From contig CM040748.1 of assembly GCA_022829145.1 (NCBI GenBank), forward strand, positions 24,870,501 to 24,934,500: DNA of 64,000 nucleotides, written 5' to 3'. The notes under the pieces are model-generated. The model ran no database searches and was not told the DNA's origin. It worked only from the letters and a program-made list of their open reading frames with translations. Below are positions 1-13,568 of the stretch, one piece after another (the stretch's first letter is position 1; each line of letters starts with the position of its first letter). A program made the translations under genes and the position numbers. The stretch is from Albula goreensis (lineage: Eukaryota > Chordata > Actinopteri > Albuliformes > Albulidae).

Positions 1-3000
1 AAGGTGGGAGGAGCAAGAGACGGAGCTGGAGCCATCTTGCGGAGTGTTCCGGGTGGACCTGGGTCACATGAGATCACTGCGTCTCTTCTTCAGGTCAAGA
101 CATGCTCCCACCCTGCACTTACTGCTTTGATTTATACCCTCCCTTAAAAGGCTTTTGTTCCATCCTGCCATTGTCATGGTTTTAATTGTACAGTATGTGC
201 TTCCTTACCAATCACTCCTCCCTCAATTACAGTGTTCTGCCATGGCAAGGGAAAGCAACATTTTCTGGTTAAGGGTTATCTAAAAGCAGGGCTGAAATAG
301 AGTGCATAATTTGAAGATTTCTATAGTGGCAGCTGTCCGTTCATGTGGCTTTGGTCAAGTGTTGATGACTGACAGGAAGAGCATGTGCCTGATTGTGCTG
401 TGTCCATGTCACAGTGACGAGGCCTGCAGCAGCGGCCAGCTGGTTATTGCCAGCAGAGACAACCAGTTCAAGATCCTGCACTTCCACCATGCCGGCCTGG
501 ACAAGCTTTCCGAGGTCTTCCAGCAGTGGAAGTGTTGCCAGGAGACACAGCTGAAAGACCAGGTGAGACGGACAATGGTGGGCCCCCAACTTGTAATTAA
601 ATCTCACACATGCACAGACCTTCACGCAGCGTGCATCTGCTGCTTACAGCACAGACATACACAGTGGCTTCTGTACACCTGCTCTCACACACAGCACAGT
701 AACCGCACAGCCCCAGATGTGAACACACAGAGGAGCAGCATATATTTAGCCCTTCTAGCACCTCTTCGGTGGTCTGTAATGAAAACAGTGGAGGGCATGG
801 TGGGGGCAGCATGGTCTTACCTACTGTGGCTGCTGTGGACTCAAACTCAAAGCCTGAATAATGGTCAGTGTATTAATAAAAGAACAAACAGCAATCACAA
901 CAACAACAAGTAATGATCATCACGATCATAATAATAATCATAATAACAATAATAATACTACTTCAACATAGTAATAGTAATAATAAAAATCTTCTCCCAG
1001 GTGACTTTATTCATCAAAGTCACCATATGAATTTTGTACATTTATTTATGAATCTGTGTATTTATGTATTGTAGTAGAGAGACAGGCTGCAATATTGAAC
1101 CTTGAAAAACAAATAAAAGCAGTAAATAAAGAATTAGATTAAAGTGCTGCTGGAGTGATATGGTCTTATGTGCTCACCAGTCTGCGAGCGAGTGTGTGTG
1201 GGTGTGTGCGGGTTTTGGAAGGGGGGGTTGAGCTTTTGTTCTCTTGCCTGCCTGTCTATCGCCTACATTATTCCTATATCCCTCCCGCATTCAGAATTTA
1301 ATAAGGAAAAAAAATTGAGTGTCAGGAAATTATACTTCTAATCAGTCCTTTGCAAGGAGGGCTTTTATTAAAGCGCTGCTCTTTGAGCTGGGAGTCTGGA
1401 GAGCTGATAATGGCCAATACCGCTCACACCACCACAGGCTATATCATATTAAACCCCTCAACCCTCAGCTGAATTTTTTCACTCTCCTGGCTAATGCACG
1501 CTTCAGCTTGCCTGTCTATCCCACCATTCACACTGTCTGTCTCAGTGTGTGTCCCGTTTCTCTCTGCAGCTCGGGGGAGGGAAGTGTGACCAAGCCCGTG
1601 CTTTGTGTGCGTACCTTGCATTGTTTTTACTCGACCCCTACATTTCCCCCCCATCACTGGCTTTTTAAGGGCAGAGGTGAGCATAACTGAATATCATGAG
1701 CCTGGGATTGCGTTGGGGTAGTCCCAAACCAAACAGCCTTGGAGGAACATGACACTCCTGATCTGATGATTCTCATTGTGTGTCTGCCTCCTTGGCAAGC
1801 GCAGTCTTCAGGCCTCCTCAAAAGGACGGCACCACCCCACAACTTGGCCAGAAACGTCAGTGTTAGTGTGCACATATCCTATGAGTAATAACACTGCACC
1901 CCAAAATAAACATAAGCCTTAAAAGAGTGGAAATATGACCAACTACAGCAGCTCTTAACTGGACCTATGCACTGACAAGGCTTTTAAGCAGACACTGGTG
2001 TGATTCCTGTTATGGTACTAGTGCAATATTTGTCGCACATACTCAGACATTTACTCAGATACTAAACAGATTAGTGTTTTTAATACAAACATTTTGCTGA
2101 TGCCATGGTAAATTTGCATATATTTTTATATTTCTCAAGTTACAATCTTTTTGACCATAGCATTTGAAATTGAACTTGTAATGATTTTTTAACATGGTAT
2201 ATCCATAATCCCTCCTTTGAACACTATTTAGTTATCGCTTTGTCATGTAGCTTATTAATAATATAACAATATGTAATATTTTTAAAATAATAATTTAAAA
2301 TTCTGAAATGGCAGACATAATCACTTTTTGAAGTGTCATTCAACTCTGTAAGTTTGGCCCAGCCATGCTAATTTTAGCACAAAAAATAGTGGGGCCAGAA
2401 AACCATTACGCTGTAGTAGTGTCCACACTGTGACCTTCAAAATATCTCAAGTTCTCCAAAGAATGCAAACTTGCACCTGCACAGCACCTATTTTGCTAGG
2501 ACCCAGACATCTGGGGCTTCTAGTCTGAAAAATAAACTTTCAATAATCCACTGCCAACGTCCTGCTCCTTATTAAAACCTACCCCTGTCCCTGGCAGGTG
2601 TTGGATGGGAGGTCTTGCATGCAGTTCTCCGTCCTCCGCCCCACCCTGCCCTCCGCAGACACCCACCCTGAGGAGCGCCTGTACCATCGGCTGGACCTGC
2701 CCGCCTGGCTAAGACACCTGAACCACCAGGGCCAGGTGGAGGACCAGACTAGGCTACGGAAGGTGGGTGCTGACTTACAGAGCATTCCCTCCTTGGATGG
2801 CAGAAATGCCTTTGTTTTTGTGTCTTTCGTACATTTGTACTTTTGTGCATGTTCCATAACATGCATCATGGTTAAACCTATTCCTTTTGGAAGGATGACT
2901 ATTAGTGAACTCATCTTGGGCTGGGCTGGAACGCACAGACTACTGTAATTTCAATTATATTTGAGATGTAGTCATTTAGCATCATTTTAGTCATGTTGGA

Positions 3001-6000
3001 GATGCTTTAGCCAAAATGACTTACAGTAAGTGCTTTTAAATAGTAAGCACAGAGACTGATGCTTCACCCGCTGCACTCTGTGGAAAAACACACATTTACA
3101 TTCGCAGATGATGCGTACAAAATCCAGACACTTATTCTGCTCCAGGACACACATGCACAAAACACAGAGGTTCTCACACTCTAACACTCCCCTGTCACAT
3201 ACTCAGTCAAGATTGTTAGTCTCAGTCGAGATTCAGTGCTGATGCACACAGGAGCACACACGCACCGCCACGTTCTAGCGCACACGTGTCACGTAATCCA
3301 TCCAGGCTCTCCTTTGTACTGACGCAGTCCCCCACATGTATGCACTGGGGAATAATAATGACCACACTGACACGTGCACATGCATATGTACACAGAGAAT
3401 CAGACACACAAACTAGAGGGGAGAGATTATGTGGTGTGCACTACATTACAGTGTGTTTGGCACATGCTCTTTGTCAGGAAAACAGTTTGCATTTTCATAC
3501 TCTATCCACTTACATAGCTGTATATTTCACCGGAGCAATTCAGGTGGAGTTCCCTACTCATACAACCGCAGTGCCCTACCTGGACACCTGCAGCCTGAGG
3601 TCCACAAGACCAGCACCCTACCCATTATACCACCCTCCCGTGCAGTGGGGTCTAGATCAATCACTCTTTCCATCAGGCAATCTTTTTCGGGGGGATCGAC
3701 CCGGGCGCGCGAGGTGAGGTGTGGCCGTACCTGCTGCACTACTACCGCTGGGATTCCACGGCAGCGGAGCGTGAGGCCTGGAGGCTGCAGAAGCACAGCC
3801 AGTACCAGGAGATCCAGCACAGCAGGTGAGCGCTGGGAGTCCCAGTCACACTGGGGCATACAGCACAGCTTCACAGCCATGTTCCTCCAAACTATATACA
3901 AAAGGACAAACTCAGCCATGACATTTAAAGTGTAGACATTTGTACAGAGATTCTGAATAAGTGTAACCTGCATCTATCTGGTGATTTCTAAATAGATAGA
4001 GATAAGCACAGAGAAGAAATAGGTTTTCTTCTTCTACATGTTTGTTTGTTTTACTGTTTTTTTCTTAATTAACAGAATTATTTAAAGGAGAGGTTATATT
4101 AACAAGAAAAAAGGAAATGACTGTTCATATTTGATAAATTTTTTTAGAAGTACTTGTGAAACAAATTTGTGGGGAAGATTGCAGGACTCAAGATGAATAG
4201 AGCATGATGTAGCATTTATTCAGCGCCACTGATCCTGTTCCTCAGACACAGTGCAGCTCTTTTATCTGTCCACTCGCTGCGAGCAGAAGAAGGAGTTACA
4301 CAATCCTGTTCCTCAGACTCAGGTCCAGAATATAACAACATTATTGTCACCCAGCACCATCCACCAAATATTAGCACATATTTGTGTGTATTTGCACAAG
4401 GCTGTTCTCCAGTCAAAGCAGGAGGGAAAAGCGTGCCTTTGATAGAGCATAAGTAATATTAGTTGTGCTTAGTGTGCTAATGTTATATTGGTGTAAAGCA
4501 TGCATATTCTAAATTAGTGACTGAGTTAGCTAATATTTCTAGCTAGTATCAGGCTCTGTCATTTAACCCTTATTTATTAAATCATCTCCTGAAGTTGCTC
4601 AGGCTGTGGCGCCGTTAGGGAGTTTGTCGGTTTGTTTTTTATTGCTGGAGGGCTTTAATAGGCGGGATCTCTTGATGGTGTACAGTGAGTACAGTAAGTA
4701 CGGTGCCAATCCTACCCAGAGGGACTGAGTGTTCTTTAAATGAAGCTCAGGGAACGGAGGACACACACACGTACATGCACACACACCCAGTCTGAGAGAA
4801 CAAATAGTTGCTTAGAGTTGCATCAGGCATGTTGTTTTCCCCTCCAGGTGCTGTAGTTGTTAAGGCAGGGAGGTGTTACCGCGTTAATTAAATCATCCCA
4901 CTCAGCGGTCTCAGGTCCTTCTTGCTCTTCCAGTACAAAAGCCCACACACCCAAACCCAACGCTCCTGACTAGCTTGGATGCGTGATTCTTGGGAACCAA
5001 TTATGGTTTTTGCCCACTGTCACCTGCTCGATGTGCCAGGTCACGTGGGGCAGACTGTCCCCTCCTGAATGCACGAGAGCCTGTGCAGGGGGAGCAAATG
5101 GCACACTACTGGAGGTGGGAGAAGCACCTTTATTTAATGATGTGTTCACAGCCCAGAGTAAAATCAAAACGTTTAGGTCAAACTTCAAACTTTCTCAAAA
5201 GTACACTTCACACTACCAACAGTAAACACAACAATGGCAGGGAAGGGGAATTTAAATCAGTTTAATTGTAAAATTTAAAATAAAGTTTTAAAGAGTCCTT
5301 GAAGATAACTCCCAAATGATTTTTAGAATTCTTGCTTCCTTTCATTTGTGAATGGTGAATATTAAAAGTTCATTTTCTGCTATAGTGCTTTCTTTATATG
5401 AAGATTCAATAATCTTTTAAGTACAGCATTCTTGTCTCTAAGGCTCACTGAGTTGTAGAATTTGGGAAAATTGCTTCTGACCTGACCCGGCTGTCTGGTC
5501 ACCTGTCTTCAGCTCAGTGTGGTGTGGCTTTAACACCTCTATTGGGGTAAGGTCAAGGAGTGTTGCTCTGCATTTGACCTCTGTGAAAAATTAGGTCCTT
5601 CATTTTAAACAGTGTGCATAATTACATTTTTCAACACACTCCTGCTGTCCTCTCATGACCTTCTCCCTCATTCTCACTCCCTCCCTCTCCTCTATCATCC
5701 CATCTCCTCACTCATCCGCCACTGCTGTCAGCCTCTGTTCTTACACTCACTCCATCTCTGCTTAATCCACTTCATCTCTTATTCCCTTAACCCAACTCGC
5801 TCCTCCCTTCTCTCCCTCACCGCACCCTCCCCCCCCCCCCCACCCCTCGGCACTGACCACAATGTCTCCTTTCCCTCCCAATCTGCCTCTATCCCTGCCC
5901 CCCCTCTCCGCTTCCCCACCCCCCGCCCCCCGTTACCCTCATCACTCCTCCATTCAGGTTGTCCATGAGTCCTGACAAGCAGAGTGAGTTTTGGCGGAAG

Positions 6001-8908
6001 GTGCAGTTCACTGTGGACCGAGATGTGGTGAGGACCGACTGCACCAGCCCCTTCTTCAGGGGCGAGAACAACCCCAACGTGGAGAGCATGAGGTCAGGGG
6101 GCTCCGCCATTGTTCTGTGCGTCTGTCGTGTGTCACAGAAATGCATCTCGCCTGTTTGATGTGCTGATGCTTAATGGGTCTCTCAGTGTCTGGCACATGA
6201 GAACAGTAAGACCATCAATCATCCTGAGACCCAGGCTGGCCTGTCTGTCTTCATGTCCCATTGTCGGGATCACTGCTCTGTGTATGAAAGGAAGTTTCCT
6301 TGCTTTCTTCCTTGGGGTTGTTACACATTCATCCCTTTTTCCAGCTTTCCTTGGATACAGGTTTTCAAAACAATATCAACAGTTCAGGTCCATCCCTTCC
6401 ATGCTGGAGTAAATGCTGTTCTTATGACATTGTTTAAACAGTGTGCTTAGTTTTGGTTCTTAATTGTGATAGCACCTCTGCACAGGCGCATCCTGCTCAA
6501 CTATGCTGTTTTCAACCCTGAGATGGGCTACTGCCAAGGCATGTCGGACCTGCTAGCCCCATTGCTAATGGTGCTGCAGGACGAGGGTGATACCTTCTGG
6601 TGTTTCGTGGGCCTGATGGAGAACACCAGTTTCATCAGCTCACCTCAAGAGGAGTACATGGAGAAACAGTTGGTGAGTCCATCAGAAAAAGAAAAGTGCC
6701 GGCAGTATCACCTCCACTATTTTTTGAGTGGGAGTGTCCAGTTTGGAGCCGGATGGTTTGATGAAAGAAATCTAGAGTGTGAGGCGAAAAGCAGAGCTAA
6801 CATTTTCAGCGGACGTCTATATTTTCCCCGGTGCTCCAGCTATACGTGCGGGAGATGCTTCAACTCATGGTGCCCCGGTTCCATCAGCACCTGACCCGGC
6901 TGGGCGAGGACGGCCTGCAGCTGCTCTTCTGTCACCGCTGGGTGCTGCTCTGCTTCAGGAGAGAGTTCCCCGACACTGAGGCCTTACGCATGTGGGAGAC
7001 CTGCTGGGCACGCTACCAGGTACACACGGTCATAAACAGTGTGCAAACAGGTAGACATCCTCACCAATGAGTGGGACTGCACACAACCAAGTAAACGGCT
7101 ATTTAACAGCTATACGTACTAGGTACACATGTATCACAGGTAACCATCAATCACTAAATGGTAAATATTGTCCATAGCAGATAATTATATGTACTGTCAA
7201 GACAACATATGTGCTAGCAGGTAAGAATTTTCACTACCAGATAAACATGTTCTTTAAACTGTGAACAACAAAATAATAGGTTGACACCTCCACTAATAGT
7301 TAATTTAAGCTAACAGGTCAACATGTTCGTTACCCTGTAAATATGCAGACTAGTTTGTCAGCATACTTCCTGCCAATTGAAAAGACAGCAGTAAACATGT
7401 ACAGTGTGATTTGGTAAGAACTTATAGAAGGTGTTCATCATTAATAGATGCTCTTTTATGTAAATACCCTTGTCTCTCTGTTTTGTGTAACTATAAGGCT
7501 ATGTGTACAGTATATACATATCAGAGTGTGTGCAGGGTGTTCCTCTCTCTGTCTCAAAGACGGACTACTTCCACCTCTTCCTGTGTGTGGCCATTATTAT
7601 GCTCTACGGCGATGATGTCACAGGGCAGCAGCTTGCGATGGATCAGATGCTCCTGCACTTCAGTAATCTCTCCATGCATATGAATGGAGACCTGGTGCTA
7701 CGCAAGGTGAGGCCTCAGTGAATGGCAGCACGCAGTATTAAGCCACTGTCTTGTATTAAAGTCCACTTTCAAATACGTCGTCTTTGCTCCGATTTTTACA
7801 GCCTTTTTTGGTCTGTTTGTTTGCTTCTGCTGTTCATTGTCACAGCTCGACATTTGTTAGACGTGACAACAACATCTGCGGGTGTAGTGTTGTCTGGCAG
7901 CGCAGCTGAAATTGTCATTTTAATTGCTATTGACTGCAGGCCTCGGCAGCACGTATTTTGTTGTGTCTGTCTCACTTAAAAGCAGATTTCAGCTGATTTC
8001 CTAATTAAAGCCTCAGAGAAAGGTATTGATTGTGAGCAATGCAAGGCTGCCTGTGCCCCCCAGCTCCAGTTGGCCTTGTATTCTGATAAAACTCAAAGGC
8101 ATGCAGTTCAAGGGTTAACAAGGCCTGCTTTAAACAGACCTGTATATTTGCATGCCTTATTTTGTCAGACCCATCTCTGTTATAAACGTTCGTTTATGTT
8201 GTGGTTAATGTTAATGAGAGCCTCTGATGCATCAGGCAGAGCTGAGCTCTGACCTTGTTTTGATTTTTCTGCCAAAACACTCTGTTTAATGGGGGCTATT
8301 GATAGACACAAGCGCCTGTGTGCAGCCGCCACCACTAAGGGCGGTAGAAGGCTTAATGGTGTTTGATTACAGCTCTCGTGGTAGGAAAACAGGTAGCCAT
8401 AAATACACCAGGTCGATTTTTATAGCTGTAAGGAGTCGCTACTATAGTTAAATAAAATTAACCCATTAACAAATGTAAAGCTTTTCAAGGTTGTAAATAA
8501 GCTGCTACGCAAGGCTTCAGGAAATTTTATTTCAAGTGTGTATTTGTAGTATGTATGTTTTTATATCCCAGTGCCATACAGACACACACAAATGCGTGCG
8601 CAGTTTTGAGTAATGTAGTCGTATTCCTCTCTTGTTGCTCTGTCCCTGCCATTTAGGCACGCAGTCTGCTTTACCAGTTCAGTCATCTGCCCACAATCCC
8701 TTGCAGCCTCCACGACTTGTGCACACTCTCTGGTCCAGGTATGTGGGACAGCGACTGCGTTCCAGCAGTGGAGTGTTCTGGAGACCACCCAGACCCCCAG
8801 CAGTGCCCTTATGGAAGCTCCCCCACCACCCCCCATACCCCACCTTCACCCCAGCCCACCCTGTCCAGCAAGGACAAAGGGGACCCAGAGACACTGAGGG
8901 AATCTTAG
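1..8908 (+). CDS. tbc1d16: TBC1D16, TBC-domain Rab GAP, 3' nine coding exons (5' partial)
   Basis: TBC-domain GTPase-activating protein; the mammalian protein acts on Rab4A in receptor recycling (family knowledge). Coding exons read here: 1-93 (open at its 5' end), 415-562, 2598-2762, 3677-3825, 5958-6092, 6486-6672, 6840-7019, 7560-7706 and 8657-8908 (stop TAG 8906-8908). All introns are GT-AG and every phase joins, giving 484 residues in frame, compared with 767 for full-length human protein. The N-terminal piece contains CGVFRVDLGHMRSLRLFFS. The TBC domain begins around AIFFGGIDPGARGEVWP (3677 on). Both catalytic fingers are present: the arginine in VDRDVVRTD (fragment residue 210) and the glutamine in MGYCQGMSD (residue 247). 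The C-terminal tail is Pro/Thr/Ser-rich (8800-8905). No frameshift or premature stop is seen. Same strand as CBX4 and CBX8 downstream, as in mammals. Confidence 0.96.
563..2597 (+). other. TBC1D16 intron, 2.0 kb, non-coding
   Basis: Intron between exons 415-562 and 2598-2762. It holds a simple AAC/AAT-rich stretch (about 893-985) and a T/G-rich patch (1190-1230). Open frames here (for example 302-913 and 1319-1690) have no recognisable protein similarity and are treated as chance. The stretch around 1310-1430 looks complex and homeodomain-site rich and could be conserved, but nothing proves it. Confidence 0.7.
2974..3040 (-). repeat. Tail part of a fish tRNA-derived SINE, minus orientation
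   Basis: The stretch reads as a degenerate copy of the widespread fish repeat segment: gtcatttagca near 2974, then agatgctttagcc, then aatgacttacagtaagtgc (about 3017-3035). In fish genomes this segment forms the 3' body or tail of tRNA-derived SINEs. It lies in the same TBC1D16 intron as the matching head at 3531-3648, so the two probably belong to one old insertion. The family name is not assignable by eye. Confidence 0.6.
3531..3648 (-). repeat. tRNA-derived head of the same SINE, minus orientation
   Basis: Read on the minus strand, this stretch has the form of a fish SINE head: a tRNA-like part (ggtataatgggtagggtgct, then a decayed B-box region near 3585-3595) followed by a spacer ending in ctgaattgctcc. 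Together with 2974-3040 it brackets about 490 bp of CA-rich, apparently unrelated DNA. It ends only about 30 bp before the acceptor of the exon at 3677. Confidence 0.6.
3826..5957 (+). other. TBC1D16 intron, 2.1 kb, with an extended pyrimidine tract at its 3' end
   Basis: No coding potential is recognised. From about 5636 to the acceptor at 5957 the RNA-sense strand is overwhelmingly C/T, including a C-run near 5826-5842. This makes a polypyrimidine tract of roughly 320 nt, far longer than an ordinary acceptor tract. The rest is unremarkable AT-rich sequence. Confidence 0.7.
7020..7400 (+). repeat. Degenerate ~20-bp tandem repeat in a TBC1D16 intron
   Basis: The sequence just after the exon ending at 7019 can be read as many decayed copies of a roughly 20-bp unit close to caggtaaacatgttcactac. 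Clear copies start near 7047, 7215, 7237, 7315 and 7337. The copies resemble the exon-intron junction itself (taccag followed by gtacacac at 7014-7027), so the array may have grown from the splice-donor region. Unit boundaries are approximate. Confidence 0.45.
7885..8060. promoter_or_regulatory. Candidate conserved non-coding element in the last TBC1D16 intron
   Basis: This complex, non-repetitive block carries several TAAT-type homeodomain cores (ttttaattgc near 7918, cctaattaaag near 8000) and no coding potential. It has the texture of vertebrate developmental enhancers, and intronic enhancers in a bystander gene are common beside Polycomb and developmental loci. The call rests on composition only. 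Confidence 0.2.
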
Positions 8909-11460
8909 CTTCCAAAATCAGTCTTAAATGTCACCTGACAGACAGGAAAATAGAAAGCCATAAGGAAAAAAGATTAAATCATATAAGTAAAATCCCACCA
9001 TATTGTTCTTCATTATATGGTTATGAAAACATTCTTGGGATTGTCTTTTGAAGATATTTTTGTACACAAGATGATGCTAAGACTGCTGGCTCTGTCTCCT
9101 CTACCACTGCACAGGCCACTAGATGGGAGAAGTTGGACAGTCTTCACTGTTCATTTTTCAAGGATGGCTGTCTGAGTAAAAGTGAGGGAGTAGAGAGCAC
9201 AGTCTGGGTGAAGCTTTGGCATAGTGTGCAATTCAGCAACATTTCACAAGGGTATGAACACAACCGCCAAACATGCAAAGCAAACGTGTTTTTGAGTTTG
9301 CTCTGTCCCATAATTGTGGTATTTCATAAGCTTTATGACTTAAAACAGGCATTTCAAATAGTCATTATTATTCAGTGGAATGTAGTTAGTGAGTAAGGTT
9401 ATGCTGTATGATATGGTGTATTATGGAAATGTTTCTCTTCTTAGAGTATACCGCTGAAGCCACGGATGCTTCTGTGCGATGGCAGAAAGCTTAAGAAAAG
9501 AACAAAACCTTGCCCAGCCAAACGTTACACGTTTTTCTGGTTATTTTGTGCTTATCAGATTACAGATTCCTTTCAAGGACTCTCTTATCTAAATAACAGG
9601 GGAAAAAATCATGTGTTAGCCGTTTGCTGTTTGATTACGTCAGTTTTGTTTGTATGAGGGAATGTAGGTGTGATTTACAGTAAAGACTGTCCTCAGGAGA
9701 GGAAGTTATAGAAAGACAATGGAAATGAAACAGGGTATGCTGCAGAGTTTGATATTGTGATTGTTATATTTTACTGTTGCTGTTAAGAATCTACACACAC
9801 TGAATGACCGTACAAATGTGTAATGCTATGTAAGAGCACCACATTGTCTGTTGGGTACTGTAAATGTCAGCAGATGACACAGTCTTCATTATCACTCACT
9901 ATCTTCTCTTCACATGTTGATTTTTGGCTTTAACTATTATGATCACGTTGGAAAACTGGTGTAAAAGTTCTAGATGCCATAAGCTAAAATGCAAACTAAT
10001 CCCAGCTAACAATTGAATAGGTTTAATTAAACTCTGAGTATCAAATAATTCTCTGGCCTTAAGTGTTTCAGTGTTTGTTGCATTGTTACATTGTTTTTTG
10101 AGCAGTTTTCTTTTGTGCAATTTTCTTTTTCATCCTTTGAACAATGTCGAAAAATTGTAGACCACAAATTAAATGACTAATAAGAATGAAAACAAGTAGG
10201 TCAGGTTTTATTTTTAAACAATTTGTTTTCAGAATCCTTTTTCATTTGTCGCAATAGTTAGGATGAGGACAACATCACACAAGCAGGTCGTGAGGAGCAG
10301 TAGACTGAGAATGTGAAAATAATGCAAGCCGTGGAGAGCATAACCTTGTGCCAGACTGAACAGCTTTAATGAAGAACTGTAATGAACTGTATTCATTTAT
10401 GCGATGCAAAAAGAAAGTATAGAGCAGCCATCAATCATTTTGCATTACATTTGGTGCAGAGCCATATTAATTGTCCATGTCTAATTACAGAGTCGTTAAT
10501 AACCTTGAAGCCTGAATTAGTATCCTTATTAAAATCTAAAACCACTCATCAGTAAGTAACTTGCAAAGATCAGTCTGTGCTCCACTAGTATTTATATTAG
10601 ATGTAATGCTATCTAAATAACTGTTGTAAAAGGCATTGTATCAGTAACCCTAGCTGGCTGGTGCAGAAGTATACTAACTATATGAATAGCGATGGATCCT
10701 TATCAGTTGAAGTTACCTTTACCTATATTTTTCTCAATGGAAAGTTCTGACATTTCTCTCACATTCTGTCAGATTGTATAACTGTAAAAATGCTGTTATG
10801 CCATTTTATTATAACACCATATTGAATTACAGTTCCATGCTTGCTAAGTATGGCTCTAAGAATTACATCAATCTTTTGTGTAGCTGTGGTATGTGAATGA
10901 GGCATTTGGCCTTCTTGGGGCAGATTGATTATTTTGGGAAAAATGGAGCTGCCAAAACCCAAAAGAAGAAATACCGTTAATATGCTTTGTATAAGTTCTG
11001 CACCTTGTGGTCAAGCAGATAAAACTTGGACAGTTTCACCAGTGGAGCTATGGTTGTCAGGCTTGGTTTTTTATGAAATGAAGGCACATTTTGCTAGAGT
11101 TTAATTAAGCATATGCATATGTTAACATGGCATGATCATAGTTTCTAGTTGATAGTTTTACATTTACTTACATTTTGGTTTTTGGTCAAGTAAATATTTG
11201 AAACTAGGATGCAGAAGTCATTGTGGATTATGTTTTTTTTGTTTTTGGTTTCCGAGATATTTCACTGTTGTTAAATCTTGGAATGTCTGCTGTATTGTTC
11301 TGCTTTTCATTGTATTATGGAACCCTTTGTTTGATTCTTCATTCCATTTCATGTTTTTGTTCAAGTTAAAATTTGTGTTGGCTTTCTGTTGTATGCTCTG
11401 CGTACTCCACTGTGACATTTCCTTTTTGAGACACACTGTGTGAAGTAAAACTTCAATAAA
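8909..11460 (+). other. Probable TBC1D16 3' UTR and flank
   Basis: The AT-rich sequence after the TBC1D16 stop has no recognisable coding exon. The first canonical AATAAA I find after the stop is at 11455-11460, so a long 3' UTR ending just after it is plausible; use of a non-canonical earlier signal cannot be excluded. A block at 10400-10560 is unusually complex, with an octamer-like ATTTTGCAT and TAATTA cores, and may be regulatory. Confidence 0.45.
11455..11460 (+). terminator. Candidate polyadenylation signal for TBC1D16
   Basis: AATAAA in the context cttcaataaactgtg, followed by G/T-containing sequence at about 11484-11515 that could act as the downstream element. It lies 2.5 kb after the stop codon. 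Assignment to TBC1D16 is inference. Confidence 0.35.

Positions 11461-13568
<2,108 letters not shown>

Noticed and set aside
302-913. 203-codon plus-strand frame
   Set aside because: Only 415-562 is a TBC1D16 exon; the rest is intron on either side of clear AG and GT sites.
3286-3973. Frames of 139-168 codons overlapping the TBC1D16 exon at 3677-3825
   Set aside because: They include SINE head and intron sequence and mostly read the wrong frame; the real coding part is only the 49-residue exon.
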